A stretch of DNA of 64,000 nt from Tipula vernalis (GCA_958295665.1 OY282560.1:144452091-144516090); one strand, 5' to 3'; positions 34,706 through 46,207 are shown, counted from the first letter of the stretch. Notes: generated by a model not told the origin, from the sequence alone. Translations and numbers: made by a program.

Positions 34706-35833
34706 TGCTGTGTGCCTCAGAAGACTTTTCAAACTAAACTTTTCAAATTTTGAAGCTTTCGCTATTTCCTCATAGATGCTAGATGAAAAGTCAATTTACG
34801 AGGTTACTTTTCGCCGAATTTTCAATTTGTATGACGTACTGTTTAAAACATGTAGTATGCGTAGTATGTAAAGATAATTTTAAAACCAAAAATTTTCATT
34901 CCAGTGATTTTAAAAAAATCGCCAGTCATCGATATTCATTATTCCAAATACATTTCCCACAACAATGCTTCGTGTCTACTGCGGTTAAGATGCCTTTTCT
35001 TACGGACGGTGTGATAATAGCTACCGGGTCTAATGAACATTTGTATTCACTGTCACCTAATAGAAAAAATCCATGAGGTGGGAATGTTTGTTTGCGATAT
35101 AATTGACTATTCGAATATCTACAACAAATATTAATAAATTTACCAGAACTGTCGCATACTGGCATTAAATTAATGCTCTAATCAAGTTTAAGATTCATAT
35201 ATCGACTGTGTATTGCAGTAGGTACAACAATTTTTACGTGGTATCCATCGATAGCACTTAACGCTTTCGAAAATATTGAAGTGGCCGATCGTCAATTAAA
35301 TTGTTCGCCGATAAGACTATATGAATTTAACTTGGCAATTTGACTAACTTTGGTGCGAGCTTTACAAACATCAAGAATTTTGTGAACAATTGTTCTCACA
35401 GAATATCTTGATATATTGACAATTATACCAGTGACGGTATAGCCCGCTCTCCACTGGCCATCCAATATAGAAACACAGAAACACGGAATTTTATTTAAAA
35501 TTTGAAACCTTTAAAAGTTTGATGTTGAGCGAAGAGACCGCAAATTTTATTAAGCGAATTAGCAGACACTCAAGTGTTTTCGGAATAAGCATTATCATTA
35601 GCAAATATTCTACATACATGAAATTTCAGTTTTGTTATAGTTTCTTGTTACCCACAAATAAAATAAAAATAATACTGTAACAAACCTTCACAAATTAAAT
35701 ATACATATAAAAAGTTTAGTTTGGTATAAGGCACAGTTGAATACTTTTAACCTAGTGACATCTATTTAAATATTGCATGAATTACTGGGTCTTACAAAAG
35801 TTTAGTTTGAAAAGTCTTCTGAGGCATACAGCA
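34706..35833. mobile_element. PIF/Harbinger element with TTA duplication
   Basis: Terminal inverted repeats of 38 bp begin tgctgtgtgcctcagaagac on the left and its near-exact complement on the right, with one mismatch. Both ends are flanked by TTA (34703-34705 and 35834-35836), the 3-bp duplication expected for PIF/Harbinger. It carries the remains of a transposase gene and lies inside the 134-bp-TIR element. Confidence 0.87.
34926..35480 (-). pseudogene. PIF/Harbinger transposase remnant (inner element)
   Basis: The frame at 34926-35165 reads MPVCDSSGKFINICCRYSNS and LYRKQTFPPHGFFLLGDSEY, then CSLDPVAIITPSVR, matching the second half of the DDE_Tnp_4 core. To its right, broken frames contain SAIDGYHVKIVVPTAIHSRY with the first Asp. 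The gene is short for the family (normally about 350 to 400 codons), so the element is an internally deleted derivative. Its sequence differs clearly from the transposase at 33.1 kb, so the two belong to different families. Confidence 0.8.
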
Positions 35834-36127
35834 TTAGTGTAACTACTTTACTAAGACTTTACTTCATGTGTCTAGTAGTCTTAAATTACTAATGCCGTAA
35901 AGGAGCGCCCCACGCTTATGTTTTTAGTCATATTAATTTTAAATTTCTACTTGTTATAAATATACCTTGATAGGAGTAAGGAAGACAAATTTTATTTTCT
36001 ACTTTTCAAAGCCTTTTACTATCTACTTTTTAGTCATCGAAATTTGCAATCAATTTTTCGACCATGTTAATATTTGTCAGGAAGTTGCAAAAAGTTAGCT
36101 GGTATATCTATCTTTGGACCTTACCTT

Positions 36128-36150
36128 TTAGAGTGCGATCCGAGAGCACT
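36128..36150 (-). terminator. Candidate Helitron 3' end (hairpin plus CTAA)
   Basis: On the element strand AGTGC-loop-GCACT is followed by CTAA after one base, resembling the short hairpin before the CTRR terminus of Helitrons. The stem is only 5 bp, and I could not test the flanking A/T insertion rule against other copies. Confidence 0.35.
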
Positions 36151-36219
36151 ATGCCATATGATTGTTTTTTATTATAGCCAACTTTTATAAGTCTTTGTCA
36201 ATATGTGTTTTTTTGTCAG

Positions 36220-38262
36220 TTATTTGCGTCCCACAGATCTTAGTCTCACCATTTCTGCCAATGCCTCATTATTACATGGCTTCTTTCTTGTCAATTTCGC
36301 GCAATCTAGTTCGACTATTTGCAAACCTTCGAGAGATCTGGCTCGACTTAGAGCTACATAAGCTTGTCCACTTGCGAACAGGTCTGAACCCAAGTCAATG
36401 ATTGCATTGTCAACTGTGCTACCTTGCATCTTATGTACAGTTGATGCCCATGATAGTATTAATGGTAGCATACGTCTTCCGATCGTGCCATAGCTATAGT
36501 TGGCTGGAAACTGTTTCGATATCGGGCGTATGATGTGAATACCATGGCTATCGAAATCTACTTGTACTACTGGTAAGTCTTGGGCATACAATTGTCATCT
36601 ACGATCTTGTGGCCACTTGATATCCGTTATGTGACCTATGGAGCCATTAACCAAGCCCTTCGCAACATCGATGTTGGATTTGACCGTTACTTTTTCGCCT
36701 CGGAATATGACTAATTCTGTTGGAAATCCAGCTGTCTTATTTATGTCATTCGAAGTGACTCTTTCCAAGTTCATGTTGTCTGTATTCCGCGTAGAATCGA
36801 CTAATGAATCCTGAGCTCTGATGGTATTCATTGGCGTATTTCTGTCTCTGAAGAATTGTAACACAGCTTCATTGTGCTCATCCACTTTTTTCTTGGTTGG
36901 GTATATGCGAAGACTAATTGCTGACTTTGTCTATGAGTACTTTCATTTGCTGAGCCTGCAATTCGCCTAATCTCAGTGCGTTCAGGATATCTATGAACGT
37001 ATTGTCTCCTTGCTGTTGCATATTCTCTGTTAATTCAACCAATCTGAAAAGCCTCCATAAATGTACAGATGGTATCATTCGCTCTGGCTGCTGGAAAACT
37101 TGATGTCCTCGAATCGGTGGAAGCTGCATTAGATCTCCGAACAGTATGACATTAATACCGCCAAAGAGCTCATCTCTATTCTTAAGTTGTCTTAAGCGTG
37201 AGTCTATCATACACAACATCTCGTATGCTACCATGGAAATTTCGTCTATAAACAGGAACTCTATGTATTTCCACTGTTGTCGCATTAATCGGAGGTAGTT
37301 GCCAGTCAGAAGTGGTAGATTGTTAACGAGTCTTCCATCCTTCTGAACCGGTAGCTTCAGCAGACTGTGTATTGTTAATCCGTCCACAAGTCGTGCTGCG
37401 ATACCTGTTAGTGCTCCAGCCTTTGTTGCCTGCTTTCTATAGCATCTGTTCAGCTGGTTTCTTAGCAGGTTGAATATGAATGTCTTTCCAGTACCTACAC
37501 CTCCTGTAATGAACAGTCTTTCTCGATTTGTGCTGTCATCCATTTGTTCCTGTATGCTTCGTGTGATGTGTATGAACAGCTCACGCTGTTTGACATTCAT
37601 AGCGCGTTGTGCATTTATAAATTGCTCATCGGTCATTGCATTGTCCAATTCAATTTCTTCCTCATTATTAGCTACAACTGCAGCTGGGCTCTCCTCCAGA
37701 ACTTGGAATGCGTGTATTTGATTTAATGCATTCTCCAGCTGCTTGTCTCGCTCTCTATATGTTTCCATATATCTACTAATTTCCTTCAGTCGTTCTCTCG
37801 TGCAGCGAATGCTTCTCTTGCCGTATCTTAATCTACAATCAATTCGCTTTCTTGACGATATGGCTTGTACTGAAGGAGGAGACTGTAGTAGTACTTTTCT
37901 GGATCGGATGTAGCCATGAAGTATGGGACTTGCACAACTGCCGGCGTAGCTCGCTCGAGTATTCTGGATTTGTTATCCTTGAGCTTGATTATGGTCTTTC
38001 TATTTCGTAGTTCATCGTCGAGTATATCATCATCAATGCCTTCTTCACTAGTATCCTTGTTACTGTAATATGCTTCGAAGCGCATTGCGAACTCAATAAA
38101 GCTCATGTGATTGAAGTCAATAGCCGGATGTGAATCTGGTCTCAATTTCTATCTATCGAATATACTCTTACAGTAGCCAGTCGCCAAACCTTCCTCATTG
38201 AACTGAAGCACCTTGTATCGTTGGGAGTTGGCTTTGACTTTCGAGTCAGCCGGTTGTCTATT
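36220..38262 (-). pseudogene. Helitron Pif1-type helicase domain
   Basis: The helicase is the 5'-to-3' DNA helicase that unwinds the displaced strand. From right to left: an N-terminal part (HMSFIEFAMRFEAYYSNKDT; 37828-38145), then 36914-37768 with REQ-like QRELFIHI, Walker A GGVGTGKTF, a TIHSLLKLP word, Walker B FLFIDEISMVAYEML, and GGINVILFGDLMQLPPIRG. 36595-36885 gives EKVTVKSNIDVAKGLVNGSI, and 36220-36591 gives LILSWASTVHKMQGSTVDNA with the SGQAYVALSRARSLEGL motif VI. All key helicase motifs are recognisable, but four frame changes separate them. Confidence 0.9.
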
Positions 38263-38655
38263 TTTATAAATTTTTTTCTGAAAAATATTTTTTATTTTTG
38301 AAAATTAATATGGCCAGATTCTACAACCAGATGGGACACACTTGTATCCAATGATTATTATTGCGAGTAAAATGAGAAGTATACAGGGATTCCGAAACAA
38401 CTTTTGCAGAAAAATAAAAGACATGCAGCTTTTTTAAGATAGGGTGCATTGTTGTATGAAGCGGTTGCCATATATGTAGCTGGATGTCGAACTATTATAC
38501 AACATTTTGTTTATTTGGCTGTGTTTACCACCTGTCACTGTCCGCTTTATTGTAATGAGCCCAAGCTCAAAATAGAATGGGCATGTTTGTACCAAATTTA
38601 TATGATTATAAGATGAAATAAATGCTCAATGGGGCGACAATAATAATTATCGTTG
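38216..38655. repeat. 424-bp insertion with 8-bp duplication TATCGTTG
   Basis: tatcgttg occurs at 38216-38223 and 38648-38655. The Helitron protein reads NTREPEQR on the right and (Q)RYKVLQFNEEGLATGYC on the left, which are adjacent in Helitrons, so 38224-38647 is an insertion. It is AT-rich and non-coding, and on the plus strand it ends caataataat just before the duplication. That suggests a SINE-like or other short retroposed element with an (AAT)n tail. No TIR was seen, so a DNA-transposon origin is less likely. Family unknown. Confidence 0.72.
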
Positions 38656-39870
38656 TTCTGGCTCGCGCGTATTGAGGAACACACATTTTCTAGAGCTCTC
38701 TCGCATCTTGAGATGAGCTAGGCGATATACAGCTTCACATGCAGATACTTGCCTTTGCTTGAGGAATCTCATACGGATTTTGAAGAGCTTTCGAGAGATG
38801 CTGGTTTCCTCGCGTCGTATCTGCTGAATGGCCTGTGCAATTCCAACATCGAGGTCTGTCGGCTCTAATTTGGACATGTACTTGGCTATGTAGAATGCGA
38901 TAGCTTCATTCGATCCGCATGGCTGAATATCCATATTACCTTCCCACAGTTTGAGAAGTGTGGGATTGTAGTTATTGATATTCCGGTCTTGTTCACGCCG
39001 CTTCAGTAGACAGATTCTTCCTCCGTTTCGAATGAAATCATCCGACGAATGAGACACAATCTTCGTCGCCTCGCACACAGTTCGCGGGAAGCTGAACCGG
39101 CATCTTCTATCAGCAGTATTGTTCTTATAGCAAGTATCTTTGTGTCTATGAGTTTAGCATTTCTTAACTGTCTCATAAAGCCATTTGGCTGTTCACAAGA
39201 GCCATACACGATCTTTTTGTGCCAGACCTGCTGGTGTATCGAAAGCTGGATGATTTTCAATCCACACTACCATGTGGAGATGTGGACTGCCTCTCATCTG
39301 AAACTCGATTCTCCACCAGAAGTCTTTTCCTCGACCACCAAGTACATTAGTGTTGCTTCGCATGAATCTTATTTAATGCATTGACTCGTATCATGAAATG
39401 CCGGCTTACAACAACTGGATATCTCTCGATGAGAACTTGTGTTGCATGTAATATCAATACTGCTTGGATCTTGATTCGGTCTTCCATCGGCAATCAGTAA
39501 TGATTTTCTCATATCCAACCAGTTCAAGTCATTGCAGCTGAAGGTGACGAAGTAGGTTGGTGGCCCAAGGCATCTAATTTGAGCTAGAAGTTCATTCAGT
39601 GCCGAGCGCCAGTAAGCAGCCGAACCTGGCAGGTTCTTGATGTAGAGGTGAAGATCTTCTACCTGTCCCTCTTGTCCTTCGATTTTCTTTCCACAAGCTG
39701 CTATCGTGGACATGACTCTATAATATTCGAACATTGACAGTGCATAGAACAGATACTCAATTTGCTGGAATCGTGTACTGCCAAGTATTCGATATTGGTA
39801 GTAGTCTAGCGGTGTGATGTAAACTGGTGGTTGTTCCTTTAGTCCATTAATGCCGTATGGGAAGAGCTGA
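38656..39870 (-). pseudogene. Helitron Rep endonuclease (HUH, Helitron_like_N)
   Basis: Rightmost part: YITPLDYYQYRILGSTRFQ and YALSMFEYYRVMSTIAACG, then 39369-39734 with LPGSAAYWRSALNELLAQIR and GPPTYFVTFSCNDLNWLDM. After a break the metal-binding HUH motif is MRGSPHLHMVVW (about 39270-39300), with both His present. Further on the catalytic tyrosine motif reads FYIAKYMSKLEP (about 38880-38910) with two Tyr and the Lys. So the known catalytic residues remain, but at least three frame changes make the gene inactive. Its C-terminal end NTREPEQR meets the 424-bp insertion. Confidence 0.9.
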
Positions 39871-39881
39871 TACCATGCTAA

Positions 39882-40680
39882 TTATTCAGCCTTTAACTCA
39901 TGTGCCTTATTCACAATATTGTCCCGTGTCTTGCGTACAATCTCATTCAAGTTATCAGACACCTCAAGTACTTCCTCAACATTTGGCTGGGCACAATCTA
40001 TTGGTGCCATCACCGATGTATGGATAGCTATTTCTGGTTGTTCTGATTCCTCTACTGGTACTGATATCGATGCTTGCACATGTATCGAGCCTTCGTCGCA
40101 CTCAAAGTTCGATTTTTGGTGTACATCAATGTAATCAAGGGTATACAGTTCATTTCTTGAAGATGTTGCACGTTTGCAAACCCGTACGAGTTCCTCGATG
40201 GTATCACATTCTATTACGCAAGCTCTACCATTTTCCGCAGCTCCAGCTCCTCTAGCTCCACATGAGTGTGAGTCTGTGAAGTAGTATTTGTCATCATAGT
40301 GCATGACGCCTAATGAGAGCGACCGGGAAATCATTATACCCGCACTATGACTTTCGAACGATTCTTCAAGGCTCTGTCTCAGTGGCTTTGTAAGATCTCC
40401 CTGATTTATGTTGTCTTGTAAGCTTCCAAAGAATGGTGAGTCATCTGCATAGCTGATACTAAAGTTATTGTTGTACATGAGGAAGTCTCGTTTGATCACA
40501 TCGAAGTGGTGAACTTCTAAGAAAGCACTACCGTCAATTCTTAGTGCGGTCTTCGGTGTTTCATAAATACCATCACCCTCTACCATATTTCGATCCAATG
40601 TCAAAGTATTCCATCGGCTTGGTAAAAAAATCGCAGCTCTCACAATATTGGCAAGAACCAACCAGATGTGAATACAGAAT
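39882..40680 (-). pseudogene. Helitron-internal cysteine protease-like domain (C76/OTU-like)
   Basis: A 259-codon frame has the layout of C76-type, OTU-like deubiquitinase domains: LTLDRNMVEGDGIYE, LEVHHFDVIKRDF, GIMISRSLSLGVMHY and YYFTDSHSCGARG, in which D-x-H would be the catalytic pair, then GRACVIECDTIEELVRV. The Gln-Cys-Val-Ala nucleophile block expected before AIFLPSRW is not visible. The junction at about 40650 is a frame break, so the Cys may be mutated. The C-terminal tail (about 39890-40080) is acidic. The assignment rests on pattern memory; a role in transposition is not known to me. Confidence 0.62.
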
Positions 40681-41113
40681 CATTTCCTTGATGCCATGAA
40701 GCACGTACAATTCGTGATACTTCGCTAATGGACATATAAGCATTACTTTCTTGGACATCCTCATTTACAGAAGCTGCTACTGCAACACGAACCAAATCTC
40801 GTTCATTGATGTGAACGTTATTGTCAGTAGCCACATCACTGTAAAGTGGATTGTTCTGTTTCAGCCATTCTAGAGCTTCGTAGACTCGTGATCGAGATAT
40901 TGAGAACTCTCTTGTTTTGTCAAGATCCTCTAATCGCTCCACCACGAATACGATACCAGAGTTATTTGGCGATCTTGGCAGCATATTCGGTAGCTTCTCA
41001 GTGACTTCAAATATGTCCTGCCCGAAGAGTACAGCTTGTCCACGACATTCAAGTTGACCGAAATCTCTAGTTAGTTTTACTATCTTAATGAATGGTATTA
41101 CCCTTGACAGCAA
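40640..41113 (-). pseudogene. Helitron DUF6570-like domain
   Basis: The frame begins with LSRVIPFIKIVKLTRDFGQ, then RGQAVLFGQDIFEVTEKLPN, MLPRSPNNSGIVFVVERLED and RVYEALEWLKQNNPLYSDV. This is the well-known block upstream of the Rep domain in insect Helitrons. It runs into the protease-like domain with the RASWHQGND word. Confidence 0.85.
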
Positions 41114-41176
41114 CCGTTACTCAGATTTTGTGAGTCGTTGAATCACATCTGGTATAGCACATGGGTCAAGACTATT

Positions 41177-41818
41177 TCAGTATGCTTTCGGTGAATGAGT
41201 GATTTTGTTGCTGGTCAAATGAGTCTTACATCTGTGACAAACGCGAAGGGTTGTAGATCTCACAAGCTCGGGTGGAAGGTAATTAGCAGCTTGGATACTT
41301 GGGCAACACGATGTGATCTGATTTGGATAGCATCTTTTTGTGCAGACTTCACAAATTTGATCGCAGTAAGTATTAATGGCTGACTTGAAGGTCTCAGTGT
41401 CCGATCGTAACCGTTCTCGTATTTGAGACATGTTTTGTCTGTTTCGAGCTACACGTGCTCGCTGCTGTTCAATTGTTTCTGCGGCTCTCGCATGTGTGTG
41501 CCATTCACGATCAGTCTGCAATCTTATTTGATGCTCCTCAGGTGTTTCTGAAGCTTTTAATTGTGACATATGCATGCGAACGCTTTCCAATCGATTCTGC
41601 CTTTCTTCGGCTGTTTCTGCTGCTCTAGCTTGATAGATATGCTTGCGAACTCTATCTAAACGCGCTGTACGTTGTTCACTGGCACGCTTACACTCTGCTG
41701 TCTCTGTAACGCGGATTTCTTTATATTTTTGCTTAGATTTTTCCAATCGTCTTTTTCATTGTGTAGCTGTTTCCGTCTTCTTTGATTTTGAGGGTTTTTG
41801 GTGTTTTGTAGGATACAT
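41177..41818 (-). pseudogene. Helitron N-terminal coiled-coil and zinc region
   Basis: The probable start is the ATG at 41818 (MYPTKHQKPSKSKK), with an in-frame TGA at about 41757. Downstream the sequence has about five imperfect repeats of a 20-22-residue R/E/A-rich word (e.g. ARAAETAEERQNRLESVR, then LKASETPEEHQIRLQTDR), predicted to be helical. It ends with a Cys-rich tail (CDQICEVCTKRCYPNQ, later CHRCKTHL), a likely zinc finger. Such RAAETxEQR repeats are common at the N-terminus of insect Helitron proteins. Confidence 0.78.
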
Positions 41819-42535
41819 CGTACTCACTATTAACTTGGGTGATAGAGACTACAATAGAAATATGAGATCAACAGGATTCGAACCTTAGCCCGATGATTCT
41901 TAGTAAGTTCTGATCTTACAAAGAAGCCATCAAACCAAAATTCTATCCATTTTAAACCAAATCAGCTGTTGTAGCTCTAAATTCCAACTAAACCTAAATA
42001 TAAGCTTCATATTCTCCCCAAAAATTTTGAAACATTTTTATTTTCCCCTGTACCTTAATATTTGCGCCACTGAGACTTGAAATCAATTTCATTTCATGTG
42101 ACAAAACTTATATTTAAGTCATACAATAGCGCACTTTTTATTTATCACACAAAAGAGCATTTTTAAATTCATAATAGTGAATTTTTCAGTAAACACAAAA
42201 GCGCATGAACTACTGTTGTAACGGGTTTTTCAAATTTGAAACAATACCATTCGCAACCAACTTCACTCCGTACATTGCCCATACAAAAGAAAACATGAAT
42301 AAATATACTATGCCAAAGCATATTTAATGTCCAAAAATGTTAGAATCTTGTATTGTCATCGGAGTTAAGCCTGCATGCAAAATTTCAGCTCAATTGGACT
42401 ATCGCAAGTGGTTGAAAAATTGATTACTAAATTTGACGACACAAACAGACACCCAGAGTGAGCTAATATAAGCGTGGTCAAAAATACAGTCGATACTGAA
42501 GGCTCTTATCTATACAGTAGGCTCTGCTTTAATTC
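41819..42535. other. Helitron 5' flank, tRNA B-box-like word
   Basis: Mostly AT-rich. On the minus strand 41884-41874 reads GGTTCGAATCC, a perfect tRNA B-box. I could not fold a tRNA around it (no acceptor stem, only a weak T stem) and the A-box is poor, so it is at most a tRNA-derived relic. The Helitron 5' end should lie somewhere here. Confidence 0.4.
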
Positions 42536-43062
42536 TGATCAAATTGAAATAACAGATTACTACAAATCGTGTTGTCATTAAGTCAATATAGGTTACAGTA
42601 AAAATTTGGTAAAATGGTACCAAAAATTACCACCTGGGGAAATTTCCAGTTCAAAAATTGTAGGAAAACTCAACTAAATTCACAAAATATTAAGAAGGTG
42701 TGATAATTTTTGTGATTAATTAATTTTTTTTCGTATTTTTCTGTAAATATCTTAGACATCTTACGTACATTAGTAAAACTTCGAAAAATATATTTTAGAG
42801 ATAATTTAATTTTAATACTTCTGCAATTAATATTTAATTAATACCAATATAGCCTTCTTGTATATTGTTGTTAAAGATATGTGGAAAACTTGTATATAAC
42901 CGTTTTATTAGATTGGTGCTGTTTCATCAGTTTTACTATGGCTTCCTATGGAAATCAGTGAAAAGTTATACCACTAAAAAAGGTTCTAAAAAGTACGTCA
43001 TTATGATTATGACTCTATATGTTAGAAGGCTCTGATAATACTCGTATTATAAGACGATTATC
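42536..43062 (+). repeat. Dispersed repeat family A, near-full copy (plus)
   Basis: About 530 bp that reappears inverted at 46965-47566. Shared words include cattaagtcaatat, tcgtatttttctgtaaa, ccaatatagccttcttgta and gaaaagttataccactaaaa/ccattaaaa. It begins and ends near aggctct words (gaaggctcttatctatacag at about 42499, gttagaaggctctg at 43020), possible ends of the element. It is non-coding. Shorter copies are at 4.69 and 32.97 kb. Confidence 0.7.
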
Positions 43063-44314
43063 GTAATTTACTGGTCCATCCATTTAAATAAACCAATAAA
43101 ATCGTACACAAAATGTAAATTTTAGATTTCTACAATTTTTGTAATTTTTTGCTTCAACCACAAAAAGTTGCTTCACCGAAAAGTTTTTGTCACAAAATAC
43201 ACTTGAAACGAAATGGTATACAATTGAAATTTTGAACCTTTTAATACTATTTGGGGTTTTTTTTTTTTTTTTTGGACCAATTAACATTTAAAACTATGTG
43301 TGTGGTAAACCAGACGCATACTTTTTCGGGTGTTGCTTTGAATTAAAACAAAAAAATATAATTTCAATGAAATAATGACTACAAAATTATTTACCAAACT
43401 TTTCATAGTAACATTTTATGGTAATCCTTTGGTTTTTGGTTTTTGAAAAGAGTTAAAACTAAACTTTTATTTCTATAAGTGAGAGCACAAAAATTATTTA
43501 ATCAGAAATTATTTAAATGAAAATGTCAAAAATCGTTTCGGATAAAGTTGTATTTGTTTAAAAATAATTTAGTTTTAAATTTAAAATTAATTAGTTTTTC
43601 AAAAATATTTTTTTTTATATCAGAAAGTTATTTTGAAATTATAGTGTTAAAAATTGATTAGTGTTTTGTTATACACAATAAAGTTTGTTGAGTTAGATAA
43701 TTATATTACAGTTTTTCATTTCTACATTAAATAACTAAATTGTAACATGTTTAATCATTTATTTTCCGACCAATGATTTTTCTTCATCTAACATTGAATA
43801 AACCTTACCCATAGATATAATTTTGAGCTTGTAATTAATTCAACAAAAAATTTAGAAGAAAATCTGTCTCGTGTTGTTGCTTCGATTAAAACAAATAAGT
43901 TTCAAAGTTTTCAAGTTTATTCATCAAGATAAAAAATATTGTAGGTAAGGAATAAGTGATAATTTAATTTTTAATTTCCTTTTCCATTTTGGATTAATGA
44001 AAGTTTTTGAAAACAAGAAAAAAAAAATAATTAAATCAATTAAAATGATTGAAGGGAAAAATTTAGTTTATAACTGGAAAACTTATTTTTTTTAATTTTC
44101 TTAATGCTAAAGGTAATTAAATTAAAATGAAAAAAAAAATCTGAAATATAATATCTGTATAGTAAGTATATCATGTCATGGTCAAAGACATCCAAATAAA
44201 TCATTTTATGAAGTGTATATTAAGGTTTGTGATTGTGATTAAGATTGCCCTTAGAAGATACACATACATTCTAATCCTTTCATTTTAGTTTGTCTATTAA
44301 TTATATGGTATATA
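43063..44314. other. AT-rich spacer with T-run
   Basis: About 1.2 kb of very AT-rich DNA, including a run of about 18 T at 43257-43274. No frame or motif. Confidence 0.5.
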
Positions 44315-45075
44315 TTAGGTGTGCAAGTAGAAACTCGGCTCTTTTGCCATTTATCAGGTAAATGATGAATTGCCCCCTTATCATCGAGCCATGTTTGCGA
44401 ACAATCAGAGGGAGCCAAGTCTGGAGAATAAGCCGCTTGCTGTACAACTTCCCAGCCTAAAGAGAAGATGGGTACATTTTGCTGTATGTGGGCGAGCGCT
44501 GTCATGAAGCAATATTACCTTCCGCCTTCCTTGGCCCGTAAATGATTTTTTTTTCCCTAAAGACCATCACTTAATTTGATCAACTGGGCCTGATAACGTT
44601 CCGCTGTAACAGCGTCTGACCAAGTTGAAAAAGCTCATAGTAAATGACCCACCAGATACACAGTAACACTTTCTGGCTGTTGATGGCTGGCCTGGATCAA
44701 CCAATGCTTTTCTACGTTTTGGATTGTCGTACAAAAACCACTTTTTATCCGCCGTAATGATTTTGTGCAAAAAATTCTTTCTTTTGGCCCGTATTTTACC
44801 CATTTGCTTCAAAAATCGATCGATTTCGTTGCGTTTCAGTAGCAATTCGTTGATGGAAATTCGGTCAATCAATTTTTTCATCGACAGTTTGAGCCCAAAC
44901 ATCAATCTTCTTTGTGCATCTTGACGACATGATAGAGACACCTCGGTAACTTTTGATATCTCATCTCCGTCCACTTTTGAAAATTGGCTTAATGAAACTG
45001 GATTTCCAAATTGAAGGAAATACGCCATTCGCCAAACTCGGAGGTTGAACCAATAAGCACACACTTTTAACATAA
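44315..45075 (-). pseudogene. mariner transposase, truncated
   Basis: The minus strand gives IITADKKWFLYDNPKRRKAL, where the usual TGDEKW is TADKKW with the catalytic Asp kept, then VDPGQPSTA (44567-45073). A second frame gives the LGWEVVQQAAYSPDLAPSD block typical of mariner, followed by HHLPDKWQK (44251-44505). The left terminus is probably TA plus TTAGGTGTGCAAGTAG at 44313-44330, which has the look of a mariner TIR. The coding end runs into it, so the last 20 or so codons and the 3' UTR are deleted. The N-terminal DNA-binding domain and right TIR are not recognised. Confidence 0.82.
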
Positions 45076-45269
45076 TAGGGTTAATTTTGTCCGATTACCA
45101 CCCATATTCACATTTAAATTCAATATTGTATATGCAGAAGATCATCGGCAGTAAACTGAATTTGAATATTTGAATTTTTTACTAAAATCAAAATCATCTG
45201 TTCTCGAAGAAGGGACGGGGCACATTTTCAAAAAATGGTACAAACATGTCACTAATTCTATGCGGATCA

Positions 45270-46207
45270 CTAACAGTCACAGAATTCAGAGACTTTTGCG
45301 ATGAGGATTATTAAACGATTTAAAAGTTTAGGTTGAGCTTTAAGATCGCTAAATATTTCATAATTTACGACGGATTGATTCAATTTATACTTTATATAAG
45401 CTTTACATTTCTGATTTTTTAAGCCTGACAGGTGACTATTAAACATAATGGCTCGCGTGCTGACAATGATACAGGCGAGCAAGGAATAAATTGTTCAATT
45501 GCCGAATTCACTATTTTATAAAACTGATCAATATAAGGGCCCTCATCACTACCTGTTTTTTATCGGTCCCAATTAATAATTTCCAGAAACTCATTTAAAG
45601 CATGATAATCTCCCTTTTTAAAGTTGAAAGGCTCACTAGAATTTAAACTTACGTTAACATTAACACAATTTTCAAAAGTTAATTAGATGTGTAGTGGTGT
45701 ATGAAAAGTACTAGAAGAACTGCCAAGATCTTTACAAGCAATGATTGTGCCATGTAATTCCACTGGTATGAATACCAGATCAAGGATATTACTGCTCTGG
45801 TTCTCAATGTTGTTAATCTGTCTTAATCCTAGAGAACAAATACAGTCCAACACAAGGTCAGATATTAAATCACCATTTAATGGCAAAAGCTCATCATCAA
45901 CAGTAAGCCATTTTACTTTCGGCATGTTAAAATCACCCAAAATCATCATAGAATCGAATTCAGCAGCTAGTACTGCAAGTGGGTTTGAGAAACCTGCAGA
46001 CAACTCTCAATATATATAAGCTGAGAATCTACATGGAATATAAACACTAACTATCAACACCAGCTTACCCTTGGAAGCAAATTTAACCAGTTCCACCATG
46101 TTATGTCCAATTTTAGTAAATTTTCCAAATTTACATCCATTTGTAATTGGATGTTCTGAAGCGCCTGGTAAACTGTTAAAGGTGAAGCATGGTGTTCTAG
46201 TTTGCAA
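45270..46207 (-). pseudogene. Jockey/CR1-like LINE endonuclease
   Basis: Right to left: ELVKFASKGKLVLIVSVYIP (46007-46207); then MMILGDFNMPKVKWLTVDDE with the catalytic GDFN, LGLRQINNIENQSSNILDLV and FIP (45683-46003), the usual N-x-LDLV(F/I) end of the apurinic-type nuclease; then NFKKGDYHALNEFLEIINWD (about 45600) and HLSGLKNQKCKAYIKYK with FSDLKAQPKLLNRL (45270-45482), the linker towards RT. It stops at 45270. The split LINE at 16.8-21.3 kb begins close to where this fragment ends, so both may derive from one family. Confidence 0.82.

Larger units (their letters stand above)
34440..36033. mobile_element. Foldback/MITE element with 134-bp TIRs, invaded by Harbinger
   Basis: The left TIR (34440-34573) starts ctaaaaagtagataataaaa and ends at the word gtggggcgctcctt. 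The right TIR (35900-36033) is its reverse complement with only a few mismatches (an a/g in ataataaaag and t/c in aaaatataagcg, for example). Without the 1,128-bp Harbinger inside, the element would be about 460 bp and mostly TIR, with no coding capacity. That is the pattern of a MITE or foldback element. I could not define a duplication at its outer ends. Confidence 0.85.
36128..41818 (-). mobile_element. Helitron (rolling-circle transposon)
   Basis: A nearly full-length but decayed Helitron in minus orientation. Coding order is N-terminal coiled-coil/zinc region, DUF6570-like domain, a protease-like domain, Helitron_like_N (HUH-type Rep) and a Pif1-type helicase. The coding length (36220-41818, less a 424-bp insertion) is close to that of autonomous animal Helitrons. 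Frames are broken at about ten places. The 3' boundary is proposed at 36128, and the 5' TC terminus was not located. Confidence 0.88.

Noticed and set aside
41874..41884. Perfect tRNA B-box GGTTCGAATCC on the minus strand
   Set aside because: No acceptor stem, weak T stem and poor A-box; no tRNA can be folded around it.
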